A stretch of DNA of 24,626 nt from Phycisphaerales bacterium (GTDB lineage Bacteria > Planctomycetota > Phycisphaerae > Phycisphaerales > SM1A02): NCBI GenBank assembly GCA_022447165.1, contig JAKVBR010000004.1:1-24626 (forward strand). Direction: 5' to 3'. Below, in pieces: positions 7,219 through 13,974 of this stretch (positions within the stretch are counted from its first letter, which is position 1; every line of letters begins with the position of its first letter). The translations under genes and the position numbers were made by a program. A model generated the notes under the pieces. It was not told the origin of the DNA and did not search any database. It saw only the letters and a program-made list of their open reading frames with translations.

Positions 7219-8799
7219 ATGTCTGACGAAGCGAGATACATCACAACGCCTATTTACTATGTAAATGATAGACCTCATATCGGTCATGTCTACACAACAA
7301 CATTGTGTGATGTGTATGCAAGAGCGATGAGAATGCAAAATTTTGATGTCTTTTTCCTGACAGGGACTGATGAACATGGCGTAAAAGTCGAACAATCAGC
7401 GATTGCCAAGGGCGTGACCCCCCAAGCGCTCGCTGATGAAAATAGTGCAGAGTTTCGCTCAATCATGGGCTCATTCGACTTAACAAACGATGATTTCATC
7501 CGAACGACTGATGAAGCCCATACGAAACAAGTTCAACGATTTGTAGAAAAACTCCTTGAGAGCGGCGATGTTTATCTTGGCACATTTGAGGGCTGGTACG
7601 ACGAGGGGCAAGAAGAGTACCACACCGAAACAAATGCAAAAGAACTCGATTACAAATCCCCAGTGAGCGGGAAACCGCTCGTGAGAGCAACAGAACAAAA
7701 CTACTACTTTAAGTTAAGCAAGTATCAGCAAGCGCTCGAGGAACTCTACCAATCCAACCCAGATTTTGTTCGCCCAGAGAGCCGGCGAAATGAAATGCTT
7801 GGCCGGCTTAGAGAGGGATTGCAAGATGTTCCAATCAGTCGAACAAACTTTACGTGGGGCATCGAAATGCCCGGCGATGAGGCCCACGTCATCTATGTAT
7901 GGATTGACGCCCTATTCAATTACATTACTGCTCTTGGACTCGGGGACCATGAGTGTGAGTGGTACAAACATCGCAATCACTATTGGCCTGCGGCGTACCA
8001 TATCGTCGGAAAAGAAATCTTGTGGTTCCATTCAATCATTTGGCCAGCGGTACTCATGGCACTCAATATTCCCCTTCCAAAATGTGTGTACGCACACAGT
8101 TTCTGGATTTCAGAAGGAAGGAAGATGTCGAAGTCACTCGGAAACTTCATTGACCTTGAAAAGATTGAGTCGTATGTCAATCAGTATGGTTCAGATGCTT
8201 GGCGTTATTACCTTGTCACTCAGGGACCGCTTGGTGCAACTGATGCAGACTTTGCAGCGGAGAAGTTTCACGATATTTACAACGCTCATCTCGTAAACAC
8301 CATTGGCAACTGCACAAGCAGAGTGACCGCGATGATTCAAAAGTACTTTGATGGCGAGTTGCAGGGCGAGTTTAATGGCGATGATCGCTATGAACTTGGC
8401 GGAGTGGATTGGCCAACTCGTTGTGCAGATGCAGTCAACAGGTGGAAAGAGGCGCTAGACAACTTTGAACTCGTCAAAGCAGTGAATGCACCAATGGATT
8501 TGATTCGCGATGTCGATTTGTTCATTAATGACACCGCTCCATTTAAACTTGCAAAAGACGAAACGAAACATGGTGAACTCGGAGCAATCTTGTACCAGTG
8601 TCTTGAAACATTGCGAATAGCAACATTGCTCCTCAAACCACTACTGCCTGAGAAGATGAATGAGTTTCACCAAGCCATAGGACTCACCGATGACGCACGC
8701 GTTGAAATGCGTCTCCTCGATTGGGGCGGTTTGAACACAGGGACAACAATAGAGAAAGTTGCTCTATATCCTAGAGTTGAGTTAACTGCAACGACTTAG
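7219..8799 (+). CDS. metG: Methionyl-tRNA synthetase
   Basis: This class I aminoacyl-tRNA synthetase charges tRNA-Met with methionine in the cytoplasm. The 526-residue product carries the signatures HIGH (20-23) and KMSKS (302-306), plus ITTPIYYVND and LTGTDEHGVKV, typical of MetRS. The ATG at 7219 starts where family alignments begin (MSDEARYITTPIYY); an earlier in-frame start at 7174 would add 15 unrelated residues. There is no Shine-Dalgarno, and a -10-like TACACT ends 7 nt before the ATG. The connective peptide appears to have lost its zinc knuckle: where relatives have YC-xx-C and CP-x-CG, this protein has YDEGQ (127-131) and SPVSG. No C-terminal tRNA-binding (EMAP/Trbp111-like) domain is present. 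The stop overlaps the convergent lipoprotein gene by 4 bp. Confidence 0.95.
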   Translation: MSDEARYITTPIYYVNDRPHIGHVYTTTLCDVYARAMRMQNFDVFFLTGTDEHGVKVEQSAIAKGVTPQALADENSAEFRSIMGSFDLTNDDFIRTTDEAHTKQVQRFVEKLLESGDVYLGTFEGWYDEGQEEYHTETNAKELDYKSPVSGKPLVRATEQNYYFKLSKYQQALEELYQSNPDFVRPESRRNEMLGRLREGLQDVPISRTNFTWGIEMPGDEAHVIYVWIDALFNYITALGLGDHECEWYKHRNHYWPAAYHIVGKEILWFHSIIWPAVLMALNIPLPKCVYAHSFWISEGRKMSKSLGNFIDLEKIESYVNQYGSDAWRYYLVTQGPLGATDADFAAEKFHDIYNAHLVNTIGNCTSRVTAMIQKYFDGELQGEFNGDDRYELGGVDWPTRCADAVNRWKEALDNFELVKAVNAPMDLIRDVDLFINDTAPFKLAKDETKHGELGAILYQCLETLRIATLLLKPLLPEKMNEFHQAIGLTDDARVEMRLLDWGGLNTGTTIEKVALYPRVELTATT

Positions 8800-9470
8800 T
8801 GGTCAGAATCAGTTGAGATGCCAGTCATTGTTGGACCAGGCACTTCACCATGCGAACGCAATGCATCCGAAATCCGAGTATTCGTAGTGTCGAGTGACCA
8901 AGCGTCTTTCCAGTGCTTTACAGCAAGCGTGTCATCGCCAAGTCGTTCAGCAAATGTTGCAGCAACGATATAGGGGTACGCCTGATGGTTCGTGTTGAGC
9001 ACGATTGCAGTGTTGATTGCTTGGACTGCGGTGTCAGGATCATCCATTGCCATTGAGTACTCAGCAAACTTTGTCCACGCTCGCGTAGTCTGGACTTTCG
9101 TTGCGCGAGTTTGAAGGAAGGTGTACAACCCATCGCGGTTGTCACATTCCATAAGCGCTGTTGCGAGCAAATCAGCAATTTCGGTATTTTCGGGTTGGAT
9201 TGATTCTGCAATTGAAAGTGCATGACATGCTTGCAGTGGGTCACCCATTTCAAGGTAACACTGTCCAAGTTTGTACTGTGCCTCCCATTCGCCAGGATGT
9301 TGCTGTGCTGCCTTCTCATAGCTTGTTGCAGCGTCTGCCCAGCGTCCTTGCCACATGGCATAATCGCCCTGTTTCATCAGTGCTGTGTTTGAAGGTCTTC
9401 CGCAACCGAGTACAGCAAAAGTCAGGGCCAAAAAGCATGTTCCAGTGATGAGTGATGTTTGTCTTTTCAT
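8796..9470 (-). CDS. TPR-repeat lipoprotein
   Basis: The 224-residue product begins with a lipoprotein signal ending in the lipobox VLGC (Cys23). It is therefore probably lipid-anchored in the cell envelope. Residues about 29-100 form at least two tetratricopeptide repeats (GDYAMWQGRWADAATSYEKA; QYKLGQCYLEMGDPLQAC), and further helical repeats follow to about residue 200. TPR lipoproteins usually act as assembly scaffolds, but no specific partner can be named. AGAGGGA lies about 6 nt before the ATG and supports the start. Its TAA overlaps the metG TAG tail to tail (TTAG, 8796-8799). Confidence 0.85.
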   Translation of the reverse strand: MKRQTSLITGTCFLALTFAVLGCGRPSNTALMKQGDYAMWQGRWADAATSYEKAAQQHPGEWEAQYKLGQCYLEMGDPLQACHALSIAESIQPENTEIADLLATALMECDNRDGLYTFLQTRATKVQTTRAWTKFAEYSMAMDDPDTAVQAINTAIVLNTNHQAYPYIVAATFAERLGDDTLAVKHWKDAWSLDTTNTRISDALRSHGEVPGPTMTGISTDSDH

Positions 9471-9509
9471 AGCAATCCCTCTCTATTTTTTACACGTTCA
9501 CTTTACCCC

Positions 9510-9538
9510 ATAACACTCTACGCATGATAGGGTACAAA
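9510..9538 (+). promoter_or_regulatory. Possible promoter of the LigD-PE-like/BFD pair
   Basis: ATAACA (9510-9515), a 17-nt spacer and TACAAA (9533-9538) partly match sigma-70 elements. Transcription would begin 1-2 nt before the ATG at 9547. No Shine-Dalgarno is present. The match is moderate only. Confidence 0.25.
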
Positions 9539-9546
9539 AAGAAATT

Positions 9547-10290
9547 ATGGCAGCACCAACAAAAGAGTCACCATTTGCAACCGTCATTCTGCAACATGAT
9601 TTGCCAGATGGAACTACCCATTTTGACTGGCTTCTCGCAGTTGACCCCGAAAGCAAGAACCCACTCATCAGTTTTCGGTGCACTACACGACCTGACCAAA
9701 TCCACGAAGTCAAATGGGTCGACCTTGAAAAGCGTCCAGACCACCGCTCGGAGTACCTCACTTTAGAAGGCGAAATTGAAGGTGGGCGTGGCACAGTCAC
9801 TCGCCTAGCGTCAGGGTCGATTTTCTTCTGGAAGGAAATCGAATCCGGCTGGAACATGATGGTTGATTGGGGTTCAGGTGAGATTAATGAATATGTAGTG
9901 ACAACGGCACATGGTGCCATTGCAATGCGAAGGGTATTTGAAGACCAATCGCAAGAAGATCCTCCTCCACCACCGAAAGTTGACGGAGATGTGCCGATTG
10001 AGACGAGTCAAGTTCCCGGTGGTCTTGAACGCAAAATCACTGCGTTTGGCTCCGACAAAAAGAAAGAGAGCTCTTGGGCAAGAATTCCACACACAACTGG
10101 CACGGGTGCTTCACATGTGAAAACCTTCCACAGTAAGTTGACAGATGACGCACTTGGTTACATTGATACGCAAATCAATGAATGGCTCGATGAGAATCCA
10201 ACCTTTGAAGTGAAGTTCGTCGCAACAACAATCGGCACATTCACGGGCAAGACAAAGGAGCCACATTTGATTTGCCAAGTGTGGGTGTGA
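9547..10290 (+). CDS. LigD 3'-phosphoesterase-like domain fused to a small C-terminal domain
   Basis: The product is 247 residues. Residues about 10-128 resemble the 3'-phosphoesterase domain of bacterial DNA ligase D (PF13298-type), which trims 3' ends during DNA repair. The catalytic pattern is mostly kept: His17 (LQHD), His25 and Asp27 (HFDWLL), and His66 with Tyr70 (DHRSEY), followed by LTLEGEIEGGRGTV. The arginine normally found two residues after the Asp (H-x-D-x-R) is Leu29 here. A proline-rich linker (about 135-180) leads to a separate conserved-looking domain at about 184-247 (HSKLTDDALGYIDTQINEWL; KTKEPHLICQVWV) that I cannot name. No ligase or polymerase domain is present. The next gene starts 1 bp after the stop, so both are probably cotranscribed. 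Activity in DNA repair is an inference. Confidence 0.75.
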   Translation: MAAPTKESPFATVILQHDLPDGTTHFDWLLAVDPESKNPLISFRCTTRPDQIHEVKWVDLEKRPDHRSEYLTLEGEIEGGRGTVTRLASGSIFFWKEIESGWNMMVDWGSGEINEYVVTTAHGAIAMRRVFEDQSQEDPPPPPKVDGDVPIETSQVPGGLERKITAFGSDKKKESSWARIPHTTGTGASHVKTFHSKLTDDALGYIDTQINEWLDENPTFEVKFVATTIGTFTGKTKEPHLICQVWV

Positions 10291-10291
10291 T

Positions 10292-10567
10292 ATGAATCGT
10301 GAAGAAGAAGTTTGTATTTGTCATAGGGTGTCGTTAGGAAAGTTGACGAACTACATCAAGCGTGAAGAACCCAAGGTGGCATCTCAGTTATCTGAATGCC
10401 TTGGAGCCGGAACCGGATGTGGCTGGTGCCAGCCCTTTTTAAAGAAGATACTTGACCAACATCAATCAGGTGATTCGATGGAATTGAAAGTTGGTTTTGA
10501 GAATTATGCTGATAAGCGCCAGCAGTATAAATCTAGAAACTGCATACACGAAGAAGGCGATGCCTGA
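10292..10567 (+). CDS. BFD-like [2Fe-2S]-binding protein
   Basis: This 91-residue protein matches the bacterioferritin-associated ferredoxin (Fer2_BFD) fold in residues 6-55. The four expected cluster ligands are Cys8 and Cys10 (CIC) and Cys43 and Cys46 (CGWC), at the usual spacing of about 32 residues between pairs. BFD proteins carry a [2Fe-2S] cluster and in characterised cases help release iron from bacterioferritin; fused versions occur in nitrite reductases and other oxidoreductases. The C-terminal 35 residues are charged and not part of the domain. It starts 1 bp after the LigD-PE-like gene, a stable-looking pair whose link between DNA ends and Fe-S chemistry is unexplained. No bacterioferritin gene is in the window. 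Confidence 0.85.
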   Translation: MNREEEVCICHRVSLGKLTNYIKREEPKVASQLSECLGAGTGCGWCQPFLKKILDQHQSGDSMELKVGFENYADKRQQYKSRNCIHEEGDA

Positions 10568-10617
10568 AAAGCGTGACATTCCACAAGAGATTTGCCGTGT
10601 ACTTAACGCAGTACTGA

Positions 10618-11523
10618 TTACTCTTCAACAGTCGTCGAGTTGCTGACAGTTGGGCCATCCATCGACGAGGGATCTTTTAAGACGTCAAGGATGAGTTCCA
10701 GACGATTCACAACAACGGTCATAGATTCTGGCCTTTTGTCTGCATCTGGATGAACACAGTCCATGATTTGCTTAGATAAGAGCGTATGTATTCTCGGATT
10801 CCGCTCATGTGGAGGCACTGGAAGTTCCACCTTATCTGCATCAACTGCACCTGTGACGAGGGAGTCTGTTGCATTCTTAGGTGGCATTGCTGTGGGTATG
10901 TTCTCACCAACAAGAATCCAGTACATCATCGCACCGAGGTTATAGATATCGGTTTTGGGCGTAATCTCACCACGGTGTGCTTGTTCTGGTGCCATGTATC
11001 CAGGTGTTCCTTGGATACGCTTTTTGATCGTACCAATCGCACACGCTTGCCCAAGGTCAATGATTTTAACTTTGCCTTCTTCATCTACGAGCACATTGTT
11101 TGGCTTGATGTCAGCATGGACAAACCCCCTGCCATGCATGTGTGCAAGTCCCTGCGCGACTTGCAGGAATGTATCGACGGCTTGTATGTGATTGCGAGGC
11201 ATCTGCTGGTCAAGCGTTGTTGCATCAACAAGTTCCATGAGCATGGATACTGCTTGAACCTTTAACATCTTTCGATGCTTGACTAGTTTTCTGACTTTCC
11301 GAAGCGTTTCGTGGTCTAACTTTGACCCAATGGCATATTCTTGCTCGACTTGGTCTAAGAATCGCTGAGATTTTTCACCTTGCTTCTCGACATACTTCAG
11401 AGCAGAAACTTGTTTGCTTTTTGGATCTTGGACAGCGTATAACACTGAAGCCGCACCTTCTCCGAGCGTTGCAAGCACGTTGTATGAGCCAATCTTTTTG
11501 GGTTGGTTACTTGAGGTTGACAT
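10618..11523 (-). CDS. Soluble Ser/Thr protein kinase (Hanks-type), non-RD
   Basis: Almost the whole 301-residue protein is a eukaryotic-like kinase domain. Visible elements are the glycine loop LGEGAAS (20-26), Lys43 (ALKYVEK), the catalytic loop HADIKPNN (126-133, Asp128), the metal-binding DLG (146-148) and the GTPGYMAPE activation segment (162-170). Two changes stand out: HRD is HAD, so it is a non-RD kinase not expected to need activation-loop phosphorylation in the usual way, and DFG is DLG. It has no membrane segment or sensor domain, unlike many PknB-type kinases. The ATG at 11523 is preferred to an in-frame TTG at 11538. No substrate or cognate phosphatase is in view. It converges on the BFD gene with 50 bp between stops. 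Confidence 0.9.
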   Translation of the reverse strand: MSTSSNQPKKIGSYNVLATLGEGAASVLYAVQDPKSKQVSALKYVEKQGEKSQRFLDQVEQEYAIGSKLDHETLRKVRKLVKHRKMLKVQAVSMLMELVDATTLDQQMPRNHIQAVDTFLQVAQGLAHMHGRGFVHADIKPNNVLVDEEGKVKIIDLGQACAIGTIKKRIQGTPGYMAPEQAHRGEITPKTDIYNLGAMMYWILVGENIPTAMPPKNATDSLVTGAVDADKVELPVPPHERNPRIHTLLSKQIMDCVHPDADKRPESMTVVVNRLELILDVLKDPSSMDGPTVSNSTTVEE

Positions 11524-11568
11524 AATGTGTGTGAGCAAGCATGCTCAACAATAAAGAAATGAATACGT

Positions 11569-11586
11569 AGCGTACCCTGCGTACCC
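11569..11586. repeat. Tandem 9-bp direct repeat upstream of the kinase gene
   Basis: AGCGTACCC and TGCGTACCC lie directly next to each other (8 of 9 positions identical). On the minus strand they are 46-63 nt before the kinase ATG, upstream of a -10-like TATTGT. The position suits an activator or repressor site. A similar 9-bp tandem repeat is found before coaD. Confidence 0.35.
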
Positions 11587-11617
11587 CTTGGATTCAAGAA
11601 ATTGAATAGAAAAGTGA

Positions 11618-12292
11618 CTACTTGTTTCTGGGAATATCAAGCAATTGCCCTCTAAACTGTGCTTCAGCAAAATATTGCCCTGGCGAAACAGAAGAGTTAC
11701 TGATATCACTTGCAAGAAGAACGCTCTGGGATGGGATAGACAACTCTTGTTGCAGTCGTTGGACGAGCCGGGTTAGATGCCTCATTTGAGTATCCGTAAA
11801 TGGCCGACGGTCACCGTTTCCGACTAAGCAAATACTAATCGTAGATGCATCCCACATTGATGACTGTGTAGGTCTTGCAGCAGGAAGCTGGTCAATCCAG
11901 CGGTAACCGACATGAATAAGGCCATCACCAAGCCCATTTCCATTCCCGATGACGAAGTGGTACCCAATGCCATTGAGTCCCTTCATCTTGTGATCTCGCT
12001 CAATACGGCTGACAACACCAGATGGCTGACCTAAGTGCTGAATGACAATTGTTGTCCAATCATGCAGTGACTCGACTTGTGAAAAAACAGGGTCTTCAGT
12101 GGGTCTTTCGCCAATTGCAACAAGTGCATTGATTACCTTGCCATTTGAGTTTTGTGGGTTTGTGAGTGTCAAGATGAAGAGGGCACTCGGTATGAAAACA
12201 AAAAACGCAACCCAAACGAGTTGAGTCCGAGATAGCGTCCGTGCTGACCGATTCTTCACTGAAGTCATTCCTTGACAAGTGGAAAAAGCCAC
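11618..12292 (-). CDS. Membrane-anchored amidase_2/PGRP-like protein, zinc site degenerate
   Basis: This 224-residue protein has an N-terminal membrane anchor (about 26-44) and then a domain resembling N-acetylmuramoyl-L-alanine amidase type 2. Matching parts are IVIQHLG with His86, GIGYHFVIGNG (99-109) and ISICLVGNGDRRPFTDTQ. The second half of the zinc site is missing: where active members have GHRD...C/DPG, this protein has LASDIS...SPGQYF, so the second His is Ser185 and the third ligand is Ser193. It probably cannot cleave peptidoglycan in the normal way and may bind it. The start is unsure: GTG at 12292 or ATG at 12268, which has AAGGA touching it. A hairpin (12276-12295) covers the GTG. 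The neighbour at 12372 is a small lipoprotein. Confidence 0.7.
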   Translation of the reverse strand: MAFSTCQGMTSVKNRSARTLSRTQLVWVAFFVFIPSALFILTLTNPQNSNGKVINALVAIGERPTEDPVFSQVESLHDWTTIVIQHLGQPSGVVSRIERDHKMKGLNGIGYHFVIGNGNGLGDGLIHVGYRWIDQLPAARPTQSSMWDASTISICLVGNGDRRPFTDTQMRHLTRLVQRLQQELSIPSQSVLLASDISNSSVSPGQYFAEAQFRGQLLDIPRNK

Positions 12293-12295
12293 TTG
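12276..12295 (-). promoter_or_regulatory. Inverted repeat over the start of the amidase-like gene
   Basis: CAAGTGG and CCACTTG form a perfect 7-bp inverted repeat around AAAAAG. It covers the GTG start candidate at 12292 and lies just before the ATG candidate at 12268. In RNA it would sequester the GTG, which slightly favours the ATG. It could also serve as an operator. Confidence 0.3.
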
Positions 12296-12371
12296 CTTGT
12301 AGTGTATCTCGGTATTTACACCGCGTGGGCTTTAACTCAGGATATATGCAATGACTATCGGACGGTTTTGA

Positions 12372-12581
12372 TTAATCGTCACGAATCAGTAAGCGTTCTT
12401 CAAGTGCGGGCTCTGGAACACCAAACGGATCACGGCGCTCAGTGATAAGCGGTCCATATCTCCGTTCGTTATATGCATCAAACTGCGTAATTGGTTTGTC
12501 CTTGGGAAACAGCGTGCGATGGCAGCCAAGTGCAGGCAAGCACATGGTGACAACTAAAAGGATGAGCAGTACGCGACGCAT
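12372..12581 (-). CDS. Small lipoprotein, unknown function
   Basis: The product is 69 residues with a clear lipoprotein signal: charged MRR, a hydrophobic stretch and the lipobox LPALGC (Cys20). The mature part has only 50 residues, is charged, and contains proline-rich pieces (DPFGVPEPALEERLL). It lies 15 bp after clpP (12597-13199) on the same strand and is probably the last gene of the clpP operon. No function is recognised. The short mature part and link to Clp genes are worth noting, but any role in envelope proteostasis is a guess. Confidence 0.75.
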   Translation of the reverse strand: MRRVLLILLVVTMCLPALGCHRTLFPKDKPITQFDAYNERRYGPLITERRDPFGVPEPALEERLLIRDD

Positions 12582-12596
12582 CGAGGCACCATCATA

Positions 12597-13199
12597 TTAA
12601 TCACTTGAAGGTAAGTGTGACAAGATTTCATCAATCAGGCCATACTCAAGCATTTCATTTGGGTCGAGCCACTTGTTTCGCTCGCAATCCTCATGAATAA
12701 CCTTCTGATCCTTGCCAGTGGAATCTGCATAAATCTTAAAGAGAATGTCTCTGAGGCGAAGCATTTCTTTGGCCTCAATCTCAAGATCAGTTGCTTGTCC
12801 TTCAAGAACGCCGCTCAAAAGCGGTTGGTGCATGAGGTTTTTGGCGTGTGGCAGTGAGAATCGCTTGCCTTTTGTGCCTGATGAAGCAATGACTGAACCC
12901 ATCGATGCTGCCTGCCCAATGATGTATGTTGAAACATCACATGGAACAAAGTTCATGGTGTCAACGATGCCAAGCCCTGCAGTGACTGAGCCACCTGGCG
13001 AATTGACATACAAACTGATGTCTGCCTTCGGATCTTCATTTGCAAGATAGAGTAGTTGAGCAACAACTAGATTGGCGGATTCATCCATAACGGGACCGCC
13101 AAGAAAGATGATTCTGTCATTGAGCAACCGAGAGAAGATGTCATAAGCGCGTTCGCCTCGACCTGTTGATTCAACGACTATGGGTACTAATGTTGACAT
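12597..13199 (-). CDS. clpP: ATP-dependent Clp protease proteolytic subunit, S-H-N triad
   Basis: ClpP forms the barrel-shaped peptidase that works with ClpX or ClpA/C unfoldases in the cytoplasm. This 200-residue copy has the nucleophile Ser99 (GQAASMGS), His124 (LMHQPL) and the oligomerisation signature YVNSPGGSV. The position of the catalytic Asp (R-D in E. coli ClpP) is Asn175 here (CERNKW), checked in the DNA as AAC. The same Asp-to-Asn change is known from Listeria ClpP1, which is active mainly in a mixed complex with ClpP2. The gene starts 3 bp after the end of a second clpP with a full triad, so a mixed complex is likely. No clpX follows in this operon. Confidence 0.95.
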   Translation of the reverse strand: MSTLVPIVVESTGRGERAYDIFSRLLNDRIIFLGGPVMDESANLVVAQLLYLANEDPKADISLYVNSPGGSVTAGLGIVDTMNFVPCDVSTYIIGQAASMGSVIASSGTKGKRFSLPHAKNLMHQPLLSGVLEGQATDLEIEAKEMLRLRDILFKIYADSTGKDQKVIHEDCERNKWLDPNEMLEYGLIDEILSHLPSSD

Positions 13200-13202
13200 G
13201 GG

Positions 13203-13877
13203 TTAATCTTTCTTGTCCTGTAGAGAAAAGACTTCGTCTACAAGTCCGTACTCTTTTGCCTGTTCTGCTGTGAAGAATTTATCACGTTCACCATCTGCTG
13301 AAACAGTTTCAACGGGTTGTCCAGTGTGGTCCGCAATAATTTGATTCAAGATGCCTTTCGTGTTGATGATTTGCTCTGCCTGAATCTGAATATCTGTCGT
13401 TTGGCCAGTGATGCCGCCATACGGCTGGTGAATCATGACTTTTGCATGCGGAAGAATGTGGCGTTTGCCCTTTTCTCCGGCACACAAGAGCACTGCTGCG
13501 CCACTGTACGCTCTGCCGATGCAATATGTCGCAACATCAGAAGTAATGAACTGCATTGTGTCATACATTGCAAGCGTGTCATCAACAGCACCACCAGGGC
13601 TATTGATGTAAAGGTTGATTTGCTGACCTCGCTTTTGATCTTCGAGGTAAAGCATTTGCATCATGACCCTCGCTGCCGATGCTTGGTTAATTTCACCAAT
13701 CATAAAAATGACTCTGTTTTCGAGCATCAACTCATCAAGCGTCATCTCTCGAGTTCGCTGATAACTTGAAGCCATCATTTGAGGGGTATTGCTCTTCAAT
13801 GTTGATTGGTTAATAGAGCGCACTAAGTCCATACTCTGAGTTCCATTTCTATCTGAATGTATGTGATGTGAGTTCAT
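13203..13877 (-). CDS. clpP: ATP-dependent Clp protease proteolytic subunit, complete triad
   Basis: This is the first clpP of the pair, with 224 residues from the ATG at 13877. It has Ser125 (GRAYSGAA), His150 (MIHQPYGG) and Asp199 (GERDKFF), so the catalytic triad is complete. YINSPGGAVDD is the family signature. The nucleophile elbow is GRAYSG rather than the usual GQAASMG, which makes it divergent from its partner. The N-terminal 45 residues are longer than in most ClpPs; an internal ATG at 13832 with GGAA before it is an alternative start. Tandem clpP genes are common in planctomycetes and actinobacteria and usually make a hetero-oligomer. Confidence 0.95.
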   Translation of the reverse strand: MNSHHIHSDRNGTQSMDLVRSINQSTLKSNTPQMMASSYQRTREMTLDELMLENRVIFMIGEINQASAARVMMQMLYLEDQKRGQQINLYINSPGGAVDDTLAMYDTMQFITSDVATYCIGRAYSGAAVLLCAGEKGKRHILPHAKVMIHQPYGGITGQTTDIQIQAEQIINTKGILNQIIADHTGQPVETVSADGERDKFFTAEQAKEYGLVDEVFSLQDKKD

Positions 13878-13914
13878 TCAATGTCCGTCCTGCCCATAAT
13901 GTTGCATTGTTAGG

Positions 13915-13931
13915 TGCACGCTCATCGTGCA
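13915..13931. promoter_or_regulatory. Inverted repeat upstream of the clpP pair
   Basis: TGCACG and CGTGCA form a perfect 6-bp inverted repeat with a CTCAT spacer, 38-54 nt before the first clpP ATG. The 97-bp gap between the histidine kinase stop and clpP must hold the clpP promoter, so this may be an operator or a leader hairpin. It does not match CIRCE or the CtsR site. Confidence 0.3.
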
Positions 13932-13974
13932 GGCAGTGCGTCATCATAACAGACACACCACAATTGCAGACGCC

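Noticed and set aside
10590..10617. GTACT/AGTAC inverted repeat between the BFD gene and the kinase gene, considered as a bidirectional terminator.
   Set aside because: Five weak base pairs and no T-rich tail on either strand.
10560..10646. A 28-codon frame (MPEKRDIPQEICRVL...) beginning in the last codons of the BFD gene as ATGCCTGA, which looked like a coupled small gene.
   Set aside because: The AGAAGG before it is only 2 nt from the ATG, the peptide matches nothing I know, and it runs into the convergent kinase gene.
11592..11607. ATTCAA-GAAA-TTGAAT hairpin after the amidase-like gene, considered as a terminator.
   Set aside because: The stem is only 6 bp, AT-rich and lacks a U-tract.
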